Source of the DNA: Lunularia cruciata
Taxonomy: Eukaryota > Streptophyta > Marchantiopsida > Lunulariales > Lunulariaceae
Assembly: GCA_948567375.1 (NCBI GenBank)
Contig: OX419758.1
Span: 9,801,001-9,865,000 of the forward strand
Length of the DNA stretch: 64,000 nucleotides
Direction: 5' to 3'
Below the pieces are notes generated by a model. It saw nothing but the letters and a program-made list of their open reading frames with translations, was not told the origin of the DNA and made no database searches. Below are positions 24,900 to 37,300 of the stretch, piece after piece (positions within the stretch are counted from its first letter, which is position 1; each line of letters begins with the position of its first letter). Made by a program: the position numbers and the translations under genes.

Positions 24900-26780
24900 T
24901 AAGATAACATTTCATGATAACTTTAAATCAGATGTTTCAGTACTAAGTGAATAGTTTGCAAGATAAGCTTTGTAATGAACTATAGTACATCTCATCTTAA
25001 CCATTACAACTCTGCAGACAATATAAAGAACTTAGTTTGATTTTTTGGCTCAAAATCTTGATCAAAGTGCCACTCTTGGTTCTTGCTAAAATTTGGCTTA
25101 GGGGATCAAGTACCACAAACTCTCCAACAAGTTGCCACTCCTTCAACTATGACCTTAGATGATACAATTTGCAATCAGTTGTAGGTGTAATTGGAGCAAA
25201 GATATTAGTGCTTATGATAGTAATGTGCTTGAAGTTTGATACACTAGCGTTCATTGCATGTAAACTCTAAGTTAACCAAAATTGACAAGGTGATTTTTTA
25301 TGCATATCTCCAAACCTCTATAAAATTTTGTTTTCAGATTCTAAACCAATCCTTATATATGGATCAATTCTCAAGCTCAACTGGCATTTAAAGATCTTAA
25401 ATTTTCTATTTACATCATTCTAACAAAATTTTACACAAAGGTACACATTAATCCACCAACAATAGTTCCAAAATTCATAGGTTGATTTGAATCATAACTT
25501 GAAATATGATCAAAAACTCACATCCTATCATAATCTACTCTTGGGCAACTTAGTTTCAAATCATCTAACTATTATGATAAGATGTGAGTTTTTGATCATA
25601 TTTCAAGTTATTATTTGAGGAACTATGGGACATAGAGGGACTAGGATTTTATATATCATGGTTGCAAGCCATCACACACAACCTAAGAGCCATCTTTCAC
25701 CCTATGAGGGACACTCCAATACTATATGATAGGCTTTCTCCTTCAGGCTGGGTCATCCTCCTTGCTAGTTAACACTCAGTCCTTTCTAGATAGCCTCTCA
25801 AATTGGCTCATGAAGAATCATCAATAACCAACAACCCATAGTAAATTAAGCTCCTTTACATAGGTGGGGTCAAACCCTAAAAGCAATTTCTACTTTTTTC
25901 TCCAATACTTCTTTTGTGGTGGCCGTCTCTTTCAAATGCCACTCCCATAAATGCTAATTGGCTCCTAATCCTAGATTCTAATCTAGATTACACTACCTAA
26001 ATGCATCAGCATGCCGTCTTTGTATCCATTATCCACCTAACTTTGTCTATTATTTTACATGCCCATGGTAATCTGTGCATGCTCTCACATGCATCATGTA
26101 GAGAAATTCCGCACTCAATCTCAATCCAATAGGAAGATTGTCTTGTAGTTGGATTGTCAGATGCCCATAGTGGGAATCTTGTGGTGACTTGCCCATATTG
26201 GAAGTCTTGTACTTCAATTCCCATAGTAGTTATTTGCCCATAGTTGACATGGCTCTTAAAAACTACTTTGCCCAAATGACACAACCCTCTCTTATCTCTT
26301 CTTGTTGCCCTTGTTTGCAGAGGGAAAGAATTGGGCTCTCATCTAGTAGTAGATGTCCATATAATCTCTTTCTTGATAACCCTTGAAGATGGTATCTCAA
26401 ACTTGGATGAATCTATAGATGTGTTTCAACTCCAAGGTCTTTCAAACATGACAATCCCACATGTTTGCCTATTTCAAAAGGTACATGAAGGTGAGGTAGT
26501 CAATTTCATCTCAAAAAGGGTTCATCGTACTATTTTCTTTGATATCACCTAACCCAAGTGGTTATATAATTGAGCTATGGTCTTTCAATATACAATTGCT
26601 TGGAAAACTACTAGGTCTTGAGTCACATACCATTACTCCTAGCACATTTCTAGCAAATCCATAATTTCTCGTACTTTGATGAGGCAGGCTTGTACCTGTG
26701 GCTAGTAATGTGGCTTCTTTGTGTAAGAGGAGTGTCAGATTCCATAAGCACACAACACCTCTAAGTCCAACCTTTCTGTG
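24900..26780. other. No gene seen apart from one hairpin
   Basis: Repeat-derived AT-rich DNA. Short open frames at 26006-26552 on both strands show no domain. The only striking structure is the inverted repeat at 25495-25610, listed separately. Confidence 0.4.
25495..25610. repeat. Long inverted repeat: 40-bp arms, 36-bp loop
   Basis: Left arm 25495-25534 begins taacttgaaatatgatcaaa. Right arm 25571-25610 is its reverse complement with one mismatch in 40. A transcript of either strand would fold into a stable hairpin. The outer flanks do not pair, so the arms are sharply bounded. It could be a MITE remnant or a local inversion duplication. Confidence 0.95.
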
Positions 26781-27535
26781 AATTGCTCCTTAAGTCCTCT
26801 AAGAAGAGCGACAAATGGTGCGGGGAGTCCAATGGATTCCATGTCTTCAATATTGATTACATGAGGCACAAGTCCTTAGGTACTAAGGAACAATCAACAT
26901 AACAAGCTATTGGTTGGTAGAATCAACCTTGCATGGTTTTTGAAGCACATTGTTGCATGAGGAATTGTATTTGGTTTAAGCACATAATGGAAATCCTCAT
27001 GTATTGCTATGGAAATAATTGGACTTCTTACCTAAATTTTCCAGTTTGAGTGATAGGATGCTAGCAATCCTTTAACTTTGGGGTTCTTGGACTTGGGTAT
27101 GTATGCAACAACTCTCAGATTAATGGGATCACACAAGTCTTCTTCTTCATCATTCCGTCAATTGCTCCTTAAGTCCTCTAAGAAGAGCAACAAATAGTGC
27201 GGGGGGTCCAATGGATTCCATGTCTTTGACATTAATTACCGGAGGTACAAGTTCTTAGGTACTAAGGGAAAACCAGCATAACAAGCTATTGGTTGGTACT
27301 ATCAACCTTGCATGGTTTTTGAAGCACATTGTTTCATGAGGAATTATATTTGGTTTGAGCACATAATGGAAATCCTCATGTATAGCTATAGGAATAACTG
27401 AACTTCTTACCCAAATTTCCCAATTTGAGTGATAGGATACTAGCAATCCTTTAACTTTGGGGTTCTTGGACTTGGGTATGTATGCAATAACTCTCGGATT
27501 AACTGGATCACTCAAGTCCTCTTCTTCATCATTGA
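26781..27535. repeat. Direct tandem duplication, 379-bp unit
   Basis: Unit 1 at 26781-27159 and unit 2 at 27160 to about 27535, both opening aattgctccttaagtcctct and ending near tcttcttcatcatt. Differences are scattered point changes, roughly one in 15 to 20 bases by eye. The unit falls within the 3' part of a decayed minus-strand open frame (27722-27255), so that frame's end is duplicated. Confidence 0.9.
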
Positions 27536-28633
27536 GATCCACATCCCACTTCTTGTCAAAGCACTTAACCATATAATTTCTCAATGCATCATAGGACAAC
27601 AAATATTGAAGAGATTTTTTTTGGAGTGTTTCACCCTCTTCTCTATTTGAGGAACTTGACCATTTGAGGAACTTCCGAGATGAGAACAAAGTTGATATGG
27701 GATTTTTGTCCCAATTTTTCAAACTTGTTCCTTAACTCTTGGACTATGGTGCTGATGGGCCAGGTCTAAGACTTGGGTCTATATTGATACTGGCACTGCA
27801 AGCAGCCCACAACCTTATGGCCTAGTGGATCAGGGTATTTTGGTATTGCTTACTCAAGTTGTCTTGTCATATTCCCTTCCAAGATAGAGATGTGGTTTCA
27901 ATGGTACGCCTTGGTTTACCAACATTAGACAATCCACTAAGTACCTCAAAGTAAAGTATGGGAGGTTGATTGCTACATATGTTAACTCATGGAGATACTC
28001 TAATTGGAGGTCCTCCTTTAGTAACTCTTCTACTAGTACACATTGGGTTTTTGAAGAGATCCCAAAACTCAATTCCACAAGTCCATAACATGGAGAATTA
28101 TTCCATACCAACAATTGCATGTAACAAGATAATATCAGTTTATTGCTGCTCTAGTACTGAAGAGGACCAAGTCAAATAAGTAGACTTGTTCCACCAAAGT
28201 AAAGATTAGAGTTTCTAATTATAGCCTACTAAAAGCAAATGAACACCTACCTACATATCTTATGTTAGGTTTGGTTGTGGTTGGAAAGGATACCAAGCAG
28301 ACCACTCCTTATCTTCTTGGCAAATGGCTTGGGTAGCTTCCTCCACTTGGTAGCCATTGACAACTCTTGGGGCTCAAAAGAATGAAATAATGGCCGGATG
28401 GTGAGAGTGATGGAGTTATAACTTGACCCGTGGGGTTGCGGGATTACCAACTTAAGCCATTCTTGGAATTCCCATAGCTCTTGAGGATCCCTCTTTATAA
28501 CCTTCAGGGGAATAGAGTCATCCCACCCAATTGCCCATATTGTTGTCATATCCCAAATGTCATTACTTCCCAAAAATTTGCAAGACATTAGTCGATCAAC
28601 AAAGTAAATAGATTTGTTCACAAAAAGTGCCAT
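27255..28633 (-). pseudogene. Decayed repeat ORFs of unknown family (155 and 122 codons)
   Basis: Two open frames on the minus strand, 28633-28265 and 27722-27255, separated by broken sequence. The upstream one is Trp-rich (W-AIGWDDSIPLK-I). The downstream one has a mixed-charge region (DLNDEEEDLSDP near 27550-27515) followed by KVKGLL. I recognise neither. The surroundings (tandem duplication, no promoter or splice signs, AT-rich decayed DNA) favour a mobile-element protein over a host gene. Confidence 0.35.
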
Positions 28634-28699
28634 TGTAAGGCAAGCACTTCAATTTATAAACCCACATCTTGGTCTTTCTTCATCACTTTGGCAATAACA

Positions 28700-29400
28700 A
28701 AGCAGTTAGGCACTTGATGTTATGAAAGAAAAGGCCTCCAAATGTTCTCCTTAGGCAAAGTCACTCTCCTATGAGCCAAAAGTTTGTTTGCCAACCACTT
28801 TCTCCCATACCACACTTGCATGTAGTTTGCCAATAGTTATCTTGTAGGTAATGGCCCTTGGCATCAAGTGCCATTAGAGTTAAGTTCCATTGATTGCAAG
28901 TTCAAATTGTGGTGGCACTTGGCATTGGGGCCTATACTCCTTACCTACCAACAGTCTGAGTGCTACATATCCTACAAGCACTTAGAACGATCCTTCAGCA
29001 CTTTGAGTGTTGTTCCATCCTTAGGTACTTAGGATCATCCTCTACATGTGCTCCTCATTTCCTTCATAATAAAACTTTGTTTTTCACCTTGATACTTGGC
29101 CGTGTTGCTTATGTGGTCTCCATCCTCATTCTTCTTATCAGCATTTGGGATTATCTTACATCATTCAAAGTGCTGAACATCATGCAAGTAGGCCAGCTTG
29201 CAAGTACTTGGGATCCTACATCACTTGGAGTGCTTCTCCCATCCTAGTTTGCTAGAGTCATTCCTTTGAGTATCTTTCCATTTGAGGCACTTCTCCTGAC
29301 AAATCTATCATTCATCGTGGTTCTCTTAGCACTAAAGCCTGATATGATCATTAAAAGAAAATTTGAAGAAATGGGAGCACCACAATCCTCTTAGAGGAGG
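28700..29400. other. No supported gene
   Basis: A 95-codon plus-strand frame (28960-29247) consists partly of repeated words containing acttgg and cttag and has no recognisable domain. Probably non-coding part of the surrounding retroelement debris. Confidence 0.35.
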
Positions 29401-30200
29401 AAGAAGAGGACAATGAAGACAAAGTCCAAGAAGGAGGACCAGGTCCTTACACCCATGATGAATGGGCAATCCTTCTCAAGGATTTTCCTCTCATCCAACA
29501 AAGACATATTAAAAGATTGCAAAGGTGGAGCCATATAATCCACCGTACCTCCAACTCCTCCTTAAACGACCAATTTATGGGAGGAAGAACAAACACCCAA
29601 CCTTGGGTGCTATGACAACCACAAAGCCGAACCTTCTAACCCAAAGAAAAGCATGGTAGAAGGTTTGGGGATTATGAAATCCCCTTTGTTCCCAACCATA
29701 GGGGAAGTAGAGTTAAGAGAGGAAGGAGTCCTTTGTGCAAAAGAAGTACTTTAGGAGGAAGATGCAGTTTCATGTCAAGACAATGCCAATCTCCAGACCA
29801 AAGACAAGGTTCACCAAATTTATCAAAGGCAGAACAAGGGATTGTCCATGAAAACGACACTCTGCCCCAATCAAATTGATATCTGAGCAACAGGAGCCAA
29901 CTATCTTTGTAGAGATCAAGAGAGAGGAGAGTGTGCTCTTGGCTTCATTGAAGACTAGGAGAGGAGAAACCTCAAGCAAGAAGGAGATTAGGCAAATTGT
30001 AGTAGTGCCACTTCCCAGCTAATAATGTACAAGGTGGGCATGGCTCTTAAATCGAAGGAGCAACTTCTCCCCATCTATACAGAATTAACATGAGAATCAT
30101 TGACTATGTGACCTTCATCCGACATCTTCAGCAACTTGCGCAAGGAGGAGCGGAAGAAAATATGAAGGTCTTGTATAACCTCCTTAGGCTTCTTCTTGTT
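29400..30200 (+). mobile_element. Decayed retroelement-like repeat, family X, copy 2
   Basis: This stretch is colinear with 59560-60180. Shared blocks are aaagaaaagcatgg near 29643 and 59691, gggaagtagagttaagagag near 29701 and 59749, a (T/V)-FV-IKR stretch near 29900 and 59940, SS-KE-RQIV near 29975 and 60015, and EQLLPIY near 30059 and 60102. Reading frames are broken in both. The common order marks one dispersed family. Its class is not established, but a nearby coiled-coil region and LTR-like flanks around the 59-kb copy suggest a gag-bearing LTR element. Confidence 0.6.
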
Positions 30201-30229
30201 TGCTATGTCCTACATAATATGTAGAGAAA

Positions 30230-32400
30230 GACTCTATTAGGTCTGGAAAACCTACTAAGTATGATTCTTTACAATATATTACTTGTCCATACTCATAAAG
30301 TAACCTATAATGATGTCTTGGTATTTTCTTGCTTAAAATTTCTCGACTATAAAATCTCTTGTAGGATGTAATGATACTACTGTATTCAAAAGTTCATTCA
30401 CTATTTCGATTTGATATTTAGATTCTCTATTTAGTTGGTTACCAAAAAATAAAATTCGCATCCCTTAAGTTTAGTGAGGTAATGAGATGTTTATAACTCG
30501 TGTAGCGATACGACTGTAACTCTACGGCCAAATACCGTCCGTTTAGGGACGGCACAGTCTTGCTCCAGTTGTAGGACGAAAAAGCGTTGGAAGTGATTCA
30601 GGCTTTGTTGAAATATGCATTCTGCCTTCAGATTCTCGTTGTAATAGACTTCTGTCTCTAGTTCCAAGTTTTTTTTGTTTTTATATGAGAAGTTTAGGTA
30701 CAATGCCTATGTTTCCAAAGATGTTTGTATGGAGGTATTTAGTGTAGATATGTAATAACGTTTTTATACCATAAAATTGAAAACAAATATAAAATATTGT
30801 GATCTTTTATTTGATTATGAAGTGCTGATTCTCGTTGTCTAATAGATTAGTATGATGGTCCAACTTCCAAATCCAAAGGTTTTATGCTGCTTTCCTAATC
30901 TAGTTTCTATGTTTACTTCAGTAAGTGGAAAATAGTTTTATTTTTTGTATAAATTTCAATTTTGATGCTTATTTCATTATCAACTAAGATATAATCTAAA
31001 GCTAGTATAATTCTTGATGTAGTTCATATTTGTCTATTTTAGATTTTCTAGTAACCGATGTAATTTCTAGTGTGCTTTTTATCAAATTTGTATAAAAAAG
31101 AAATAAAATTTTATGGGCTATTTAATTTTTTTAATTCATTTAATGGATCTTAATTTAGAAATTTTATTAAAATGAGTGATCTTTGTTTAAAGAAGTTGAA
31201 AATGAAAATCTTTAATTATATATGTGGTGAGACTCTATTCCGTTTTCTCAACATAAAAGAAATATTCTTATGAATAAAGAAAATCAACAATATGATAACA
31301 TTTTATATTATGATTTATCAAATCAAATTATAAAATTATTTAAATGATCATATATTTGTCAAAGAGCATGTTTCTTTAAATATGAATGTCTTGTCTTCGT
31401 ATCTTTGAAAATATTTGAACAAACAATTCTACAACTAACCTTATCATATTTTATCTTTCAATCTTTGAGAAATTCCCAATGAAATTCGTTTTTTATTCTT
31501 ATATCTTCTCTTGGTATAAATAAGCATAGATCTTCATGCAATTTAGTAAGAGCCTTTGCACAATTTGAAAACCAGTTGATAAAGTTCCTTAAAACTGATA
31601 ACTCATAAGTTTACCTTTCATGTATATGATTATTATTGTATCATATCTCTTTCCATCGGAATTTAGTATCATTACATATAACGCTTATAAGAACATTATC
31701 AATAAAAGTAACATTAGATATATATTTTGTCAATAGTAATAAGAGCAAGAAAAAGTAAATTAATAGTAGAATGAAGAATGTGATAACAAAATTAAATTAG
31801 AAAATTAGGAAATTAAATAAAAAAGTTAGAAAATTTAACTTTAGAAAAACATTCTATAGTGTAATCTAGCATAGGGAGATCGTCCTCTAAACCCTAGAAT
31901 AATTAGCTGACATCCAATATATTTGGACCTTTCTATTGAATTGCATAAAATTTCTATATAATTAAATAAATTTTTCTTGAAAATAGAATTAAAATTTTTA
32001 TTTCTTTATTCTCTTAATATTGTATATTTTTCCACTTTGTATAACTATTGATAAATTATTATAATTACATTAATAAATTGAGATTATACATAATACATTT
32101 GGGTAGAATTTACTTGTTATAAAAACTCTCTACCTTGAATAAGTCGACAACAGCACACTAACACCCAAATTGCAATGTTTTGATAAGAAACAAATTGTTC
32201 CCAAGAGGATAATTTAAAATATGGCAAGATACAACGGAAAAATGTCACAAAAGAACTCTTTACTAGCATCTATTTAACCTCTAGGGTAGAAAATACTCTT
32301 TTGATCTATTTAACCTCTGGGATAGAAAATACTCCCAAAAGAGTGTAATAACACCAAGGAAATACAGTACAAAAATTCACAAAGGAAAATTGATTGTCAT
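30230..32400. other. No gene seen; very AT-rich DNA
   Basis: The most AT-rich part of the window, without credible open frames. A short GC-richer island lies at 30490-30600 and contains a small palindrome, ccgtccgtttagggacgg, near 30536. Near 32260-32350 a segment is partly duplicated (ttaacctctagggtagaaaa, then ttaacctctgggatagaaaa 43 bases later) and resembles LTR-end sequence. Confidence 0.5.
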
Positions 32401-33594
32401 ACAATATACATTCATTCACAACCTAAAAGTAATGCTTCAATACAGAGGTTGCAACTCCCTCTAAAGGCTTCTCCAAGACTCCCTTATGAAAGTAAGTGGT
32501 TTTCCTCCTTTCAAAAGTATTGTCTAGTTTCAAAACTCAAGCTTGGTTGCAAAGGTATTGCATCATGTGTTTTAATCTTGACTACTTCCAATATTTTAAC
32601 ACTTCATCAATTCCATCAAGATCTTGGTTCAAAATACTACTACAATCACCATGGATCAAACATACCAGACTCTAAAGCAATGCTTATTGCAAGAAATTTA
32701 GAAATTTCTTGTAAGAAAAGAACACTATCAAAGTGACAAAGAGCAAAAGCTCCTTCCCTTTGATCACCTTCAATTGAATGCATCACTTATATAGCAAATT
32801 ACACGGTAGTAACAACTGAAGCTTCGAAACACTAACTACCAAAACTGACTGAATCGCTACAAAGAGAAACTGATTGGCTTTGGAGGAAAGCTGACTCTAA
32901 TTCTAAATCTCCTAAACCTCCTTTTGGGTGCTAGTAACTAGCTTATCTAACTTCTTTGAAACCTCAGCTAACTCTAACTTGAAGTTTTCCCTAATCTCTA
33001 TAATTTACCTCTTAATTCTGCTAACTAACTAGAACTCTACTTCTTCCCACTTTTTTCACTTCATACACCCTTTTAGTAATTTACTTCTTCTCTTTCTAAG
33101 TTGTTTTACTTCAACTATTGAAAGTGCATAACCTACTTAATGATCCAAATGAATAAAATAACCTTAAGTCTATTATATATTAATTTGACCATCTTGCTGA
33201 AGGTAAGAGAAATTAATTCCAAAGGATTATCTACTCCAACTGTCTTGTCCAATTATCTACTCCAATTTTGCCTCCAAGCACACTTCAAATATTATGGTGG
33301 TTATAGGTCCCATGACACCCACTCTTGATGCTTGTGCTCTCAATTATTGCTCAAATAAGTCAAAGACTAGAGATCTAGTGTGGCTTAATTCCTCCCTCAA
33401 CTCAATTTTTTTTGAATTCTTGCTTTCCAAACCTCATAAAACTCCACTTTTCTTCCGCTGCTTTACAATTTGCCTTCTGCACCCCTCCTTCATCAAATGG
33501 TGACCACCACATTTGCAACACGTTGAGCATCTATACTTACCAAAGAGCATTAAATTTACAAGAAATCTCTTGAATTGGTTGGCTGAAGCCTCAA

Positions 33595-34233
33595 TCACCA
33601 CCACTTGGTACTCATTCTTCTCTTGCAATTTTTGTATACAACGTTTAGCTTATCTTTTGTAGAATGGCTATCTTTAAGTGGTTTCCTTGACTCCTGAAGC
33701 TCCTCTAAGCATATTTTGACCTTGTAAGAGCTCAACATTGCATGTATCCACCTTTGTAAATTTTCTATAGTTTGTATTTCCTCCCACATTTGGGCATTCT
33801 TGACCATCATAGATCTTGGCAAAGAGTGCATCACTATGCCATGCAATACCTCCATCTCCAATCCTTTCAAAGCACTTTTCTTCTCCACAAGAGATGCCTT
33901 ACCTTGTTTCAAAGATGGATCCACTGGTGTGGATAACTCCTTGGCACAACTAGTAATAGTTTGTTTTCTCTTTGGCATGAACTTTAGAGCGTCAAAGATT
34001 GCCTCCAAACCTAGATCCTCCGTTTGTTGCTCTACTTCTTTACCCAAGTCTTGCATGGGCATAACTTCCATTCCTACCTTTGGCATTGCTTCTTCTGAAG
34101 ATGATGATGACAAATTTTGAATTTCAACTTCTTCCTCCAGAGTTGATGGTCTTAGCCTCTTCCAAAGTTGAGTTAGCATTAGCCTTTTAGGAAATTCTTG
34201 ATTTTTCTTACTTGAACTCTCAATTTTCTCCAT
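33595..34233 (-). CDS. Unrecognised open frame, 212 codons, in a repeat context
   Basis: The longest uninterrupted frame among the AT-rich repeats. The protein is hydrophilic and highly charged, with a Ser/Glu patch (SSSSSEEA near residues 43-50), Met-rich and Glu-rich segments, no signal peptide, no membrane helix and no zinc motif. A separate frame (33628-33434) overlaps its end and reads CSTCCKCGGHH. Surrounding DNA has the same look as the decayed retroelements, so this is more likely part of a gag-like protein than a host gene. No promoter or intron signals were identified. Confidence 0.3.
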   Translation of the reverse strand: MEKIESSSKKNQEFPKRLMLTQLWKRLRPSTLEEEVEIQNLSSSSSEEAMPKVGMEVMPMQDLGKEVEQQTEDLGLEAIFDALKFMPKRKQTITSCAKELSTPVDPSLKQGKASLVEKKSALKGLEMEVLHGIVMHSLPRSMMVKNAQMWEEIQTIENLQRWIHAMLSSYKVKICLEELQESRKPLKDSHSTKDKLNVVYKNCKRRMSTKWW

Positions 34234-34239
34234 TCTAAC

Positions 34240-37200
34240 TTCATCTTGCTCTCATTCACAAAATGTGGCATCGTTCTACACAATTGTCCTTCTAGTCTCA
34301 ACCTCACCATCTTGACTTGTAAAGTAGGACTCAATTATGTCATGCTCTCCAAAGATTTTCTGCTTGCTGTCCGTCGAAAGCCCATTCCTAAGTAGAAGTG
34401 AATTGCAAAGAGTACCGAGTAATGTGTCTTGTATCTCCAAACTAATGAAACGTATACCGAGTCATACATATACTATGTACATCCAATCTATAGCTTTACC
34501 TGCAAACACATTTTCAAAGAATATCACCTAATTGATTGACGAGTAAGCTGTACATTGAGGGCAAAACAACTTCAGAATTGCAAAGATAATTTCCTAGTTT
34601 TGAAGGTCTTGATACTGCTTCATAGGCGAGCCATTCTTTGGATTTTTTTCATAGGTAAATAGGTTATGAACATGGTCCTCCACCTCTTTGTCTCCATGTA
34701 GGTTGACTCAATCTTGTATCCACTATCTTCTCATGCATCATTGCCCAAAACATGTTACTAATGTGCTTCCATCCAAAGATGCGATTCCCATGCAAGGTCT
34801 CACACCACCAATGCTTCCCTGTTCTAATCTCCTGATCTATGTGCATCATAGTGTAGGTCCAATCCCAAAGAAGAAATGAAAGGTACAATCTCTCCAACAT
34901 TTCCCTTCTCCTATAGATTTATTTATCACTGACCTGTTTGTACCATCCAAAGGTTCAAAGCCTTTTCTCTTCCCCATCCTTTCATACTACTCCAAAGACT
35001 GTTGTGCTCTACTAACCCCTTGCAAACTCTCACAAACCGCTCGTCCCAAATCTCTCTTTTGAGCTCAAAAGAACTTAGACAGAAATTTGAATTTTCTCAG
35101 AAAACGCCAAGTTCAATCAAGTTTGCAAGATGCCTTTATAGTGAAAACAACCGTGAGCTTTTGTACTAGAATTTCCTCCCTTTGCATGAATCAGTTGGTC
35201 AGCTATCAATTCACCCTCGCTACAAACATTCAATGCAAATTGTATTCAGTCCAATGTACTTCTTGCAAATCTAGTGAAATAGTTGCACTATGAATGAACG
35301 CCCTCCGCTGCCAATTGTACTTTCTTGCTTTTGTAGCCATTACCTTTAAAGGGCTATGTTACACACAATTCCTTTGTAGGAAAATCCCTTTGCAAGGCAG
35401 TGGGTCACATTTCATCTTCGGAGGAAATGTATCCTTTAGAAGACAATATATATCTCTTTTCCAGAGGGGATTTGCTCTTTTTGTTTCCACAGGAAAGGCA
35501 AAAACACAATTGAACTTTCCAAGTGTGTGGTTATTGCTTGCTCAGCACTTGAAAATAAGCAAGAAAAGGCAAAAAAAAATCCAAAATTACCTAATACTCC
35601 AAAATCTGATCTAGCTTAAATTATAAGTTTAAATAATGTTTATATAGTTAAGTAATTTTTACAATGTTAACGGGAGTTAACTTGATTCTGAACCATGCAA
35701 CGCAAGTAAAGTGACCATCCTTATGTATCTAGAAGAAGATCTATCTCACTGTTTATGGTATGATCCTTGATTCTTAGAACGGTGTGCACATGGTCGTCTA
35801 AAATCTGTAGATATACTATTTACCTCAAGAATTATGTAAAACGTGTGGAGAGAGAGAGGTTAATAGTGACTCTTACGGGAAGCAATATCAAGACCTGGAA
35901 TATATGTCATTGCATATTGGAAGAAATTGCAAACACTTTTTCAAGCTCCAAGGGGTGTTTGGGATATTTTTGGGATATTAAAGCAAACCAAAAGTTTGAC
36001 GATAGTTTTTGAATGAACTAGGATAACTGGAGTATTGAAGGAAAGACCACCTCAAGCACAAGTTAGAGGTTGTTTTTGCCTAAAAAAAAACCATGGTATT
36101 GCAAGGAAGAGCACGTCAACCACAAGAGAATCTCCGTTGGTTTCAAAGTCACAAAATGTTTTGAATGTGAGCTTGCTGATTTAAAAAAGAAGAAGAACAT
36201 CAGGAATTTTTGCTGGTCCACAAAATAAACATTGACACCCTTTTTCTTGCCATTGGAGGCCACTGTTCAACCAATATTTCTCACGGAATATGGTGTGTGG
36301 GTTGGAAGAACACTTGGTTAAATCAATAGGGAAAAGTGTTCATCAACTACAATACATTCTTGTTGCACCATTGAACTAATGCTTCCTATGTCTAAAAATA
36401 CATAAAAAGATAAGTTGATGGAAGTTAAAGTAGTGAGTGGACTATGATAGATACTTGTATCTTCTTTTAGAAATCTAGAGCAACTGTTACAACTAAGCAT
36501 ATCAGAATATCCAAAGTATAAAGGCAAATAGCTCTTTATTTTCTTGCATAACTATAGTAGAAGATGGATACTGGTCAATGTTAGAAACTTTAGATTTATG
36601 TTTTAGTTTAATGGGACTCTTTGATTTCTCTAAAGTATTTATCAGTGCTAATGATGATTTGGGATTTCCAGATTTTCATCTCATAAGATGTAAATGTTTA
36701 ATCTTATGTTATTAATTTTTATATTTCTTGCATTCTTTGAACTTTCTTGTCCAATGAAAAATAAAATTTTGTATAATTTTTTTATTTATAAAAATATAAA
36801 AATTTACATAAATATTATTTTATATTAGAGTGTAGCATCTCATTCCATATGTCTAAGTAGTTCAAACTAAAAATCTAAATTTAAGAGTCTTCTCGTCTAA
36901 CTTTTGATCTTGAAAAGTCCAGAAAGTTTGGAATAGTCCGGATTTTGAAAATACATTAATCTATTATAGAACAGAGTAAGATAATGTGCATAATAAAGAA
37001 GAGCGATATAGATTACCCTTGAGTGTACAATATGAAGGTCTAAGATTGATAAATTACAACACTGTCAGCTTGAAGTTAAATCAAGAATGTCAACTCTCCG
37101 TAACTTCGAATTTTGGATCTAACTACGTACGGTACACGTTAAAAATCCCAAATATGGACTTTCAAGAATTGGTCTATCCCAACGTTAAGAGAATATAAAC

Positions 37201-37300
37201 GTGTCAATCTTAGGAGTTCAACTTGAATGTTCTCTGCATCAACTTAAAATTTAATTTAACTGAGAAAAATTCAAGTATAGAATAACATTATATATTCACG
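34240..37300. other. No supported gene; repeat debris and AT-rich DNA
   Basis: A minus-strand frame at 34900-34664 is Trp-rich (LLWDWTY, then GKHWWCETLHGNRIFGWKHI) and open for 78 codons. It lies 430 bases upstream of the 212-codon frame on the same strand and may be the same decayed element. Other frames to 37.3 kb are short. Nothing else is supported. Confidence 0.4.
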
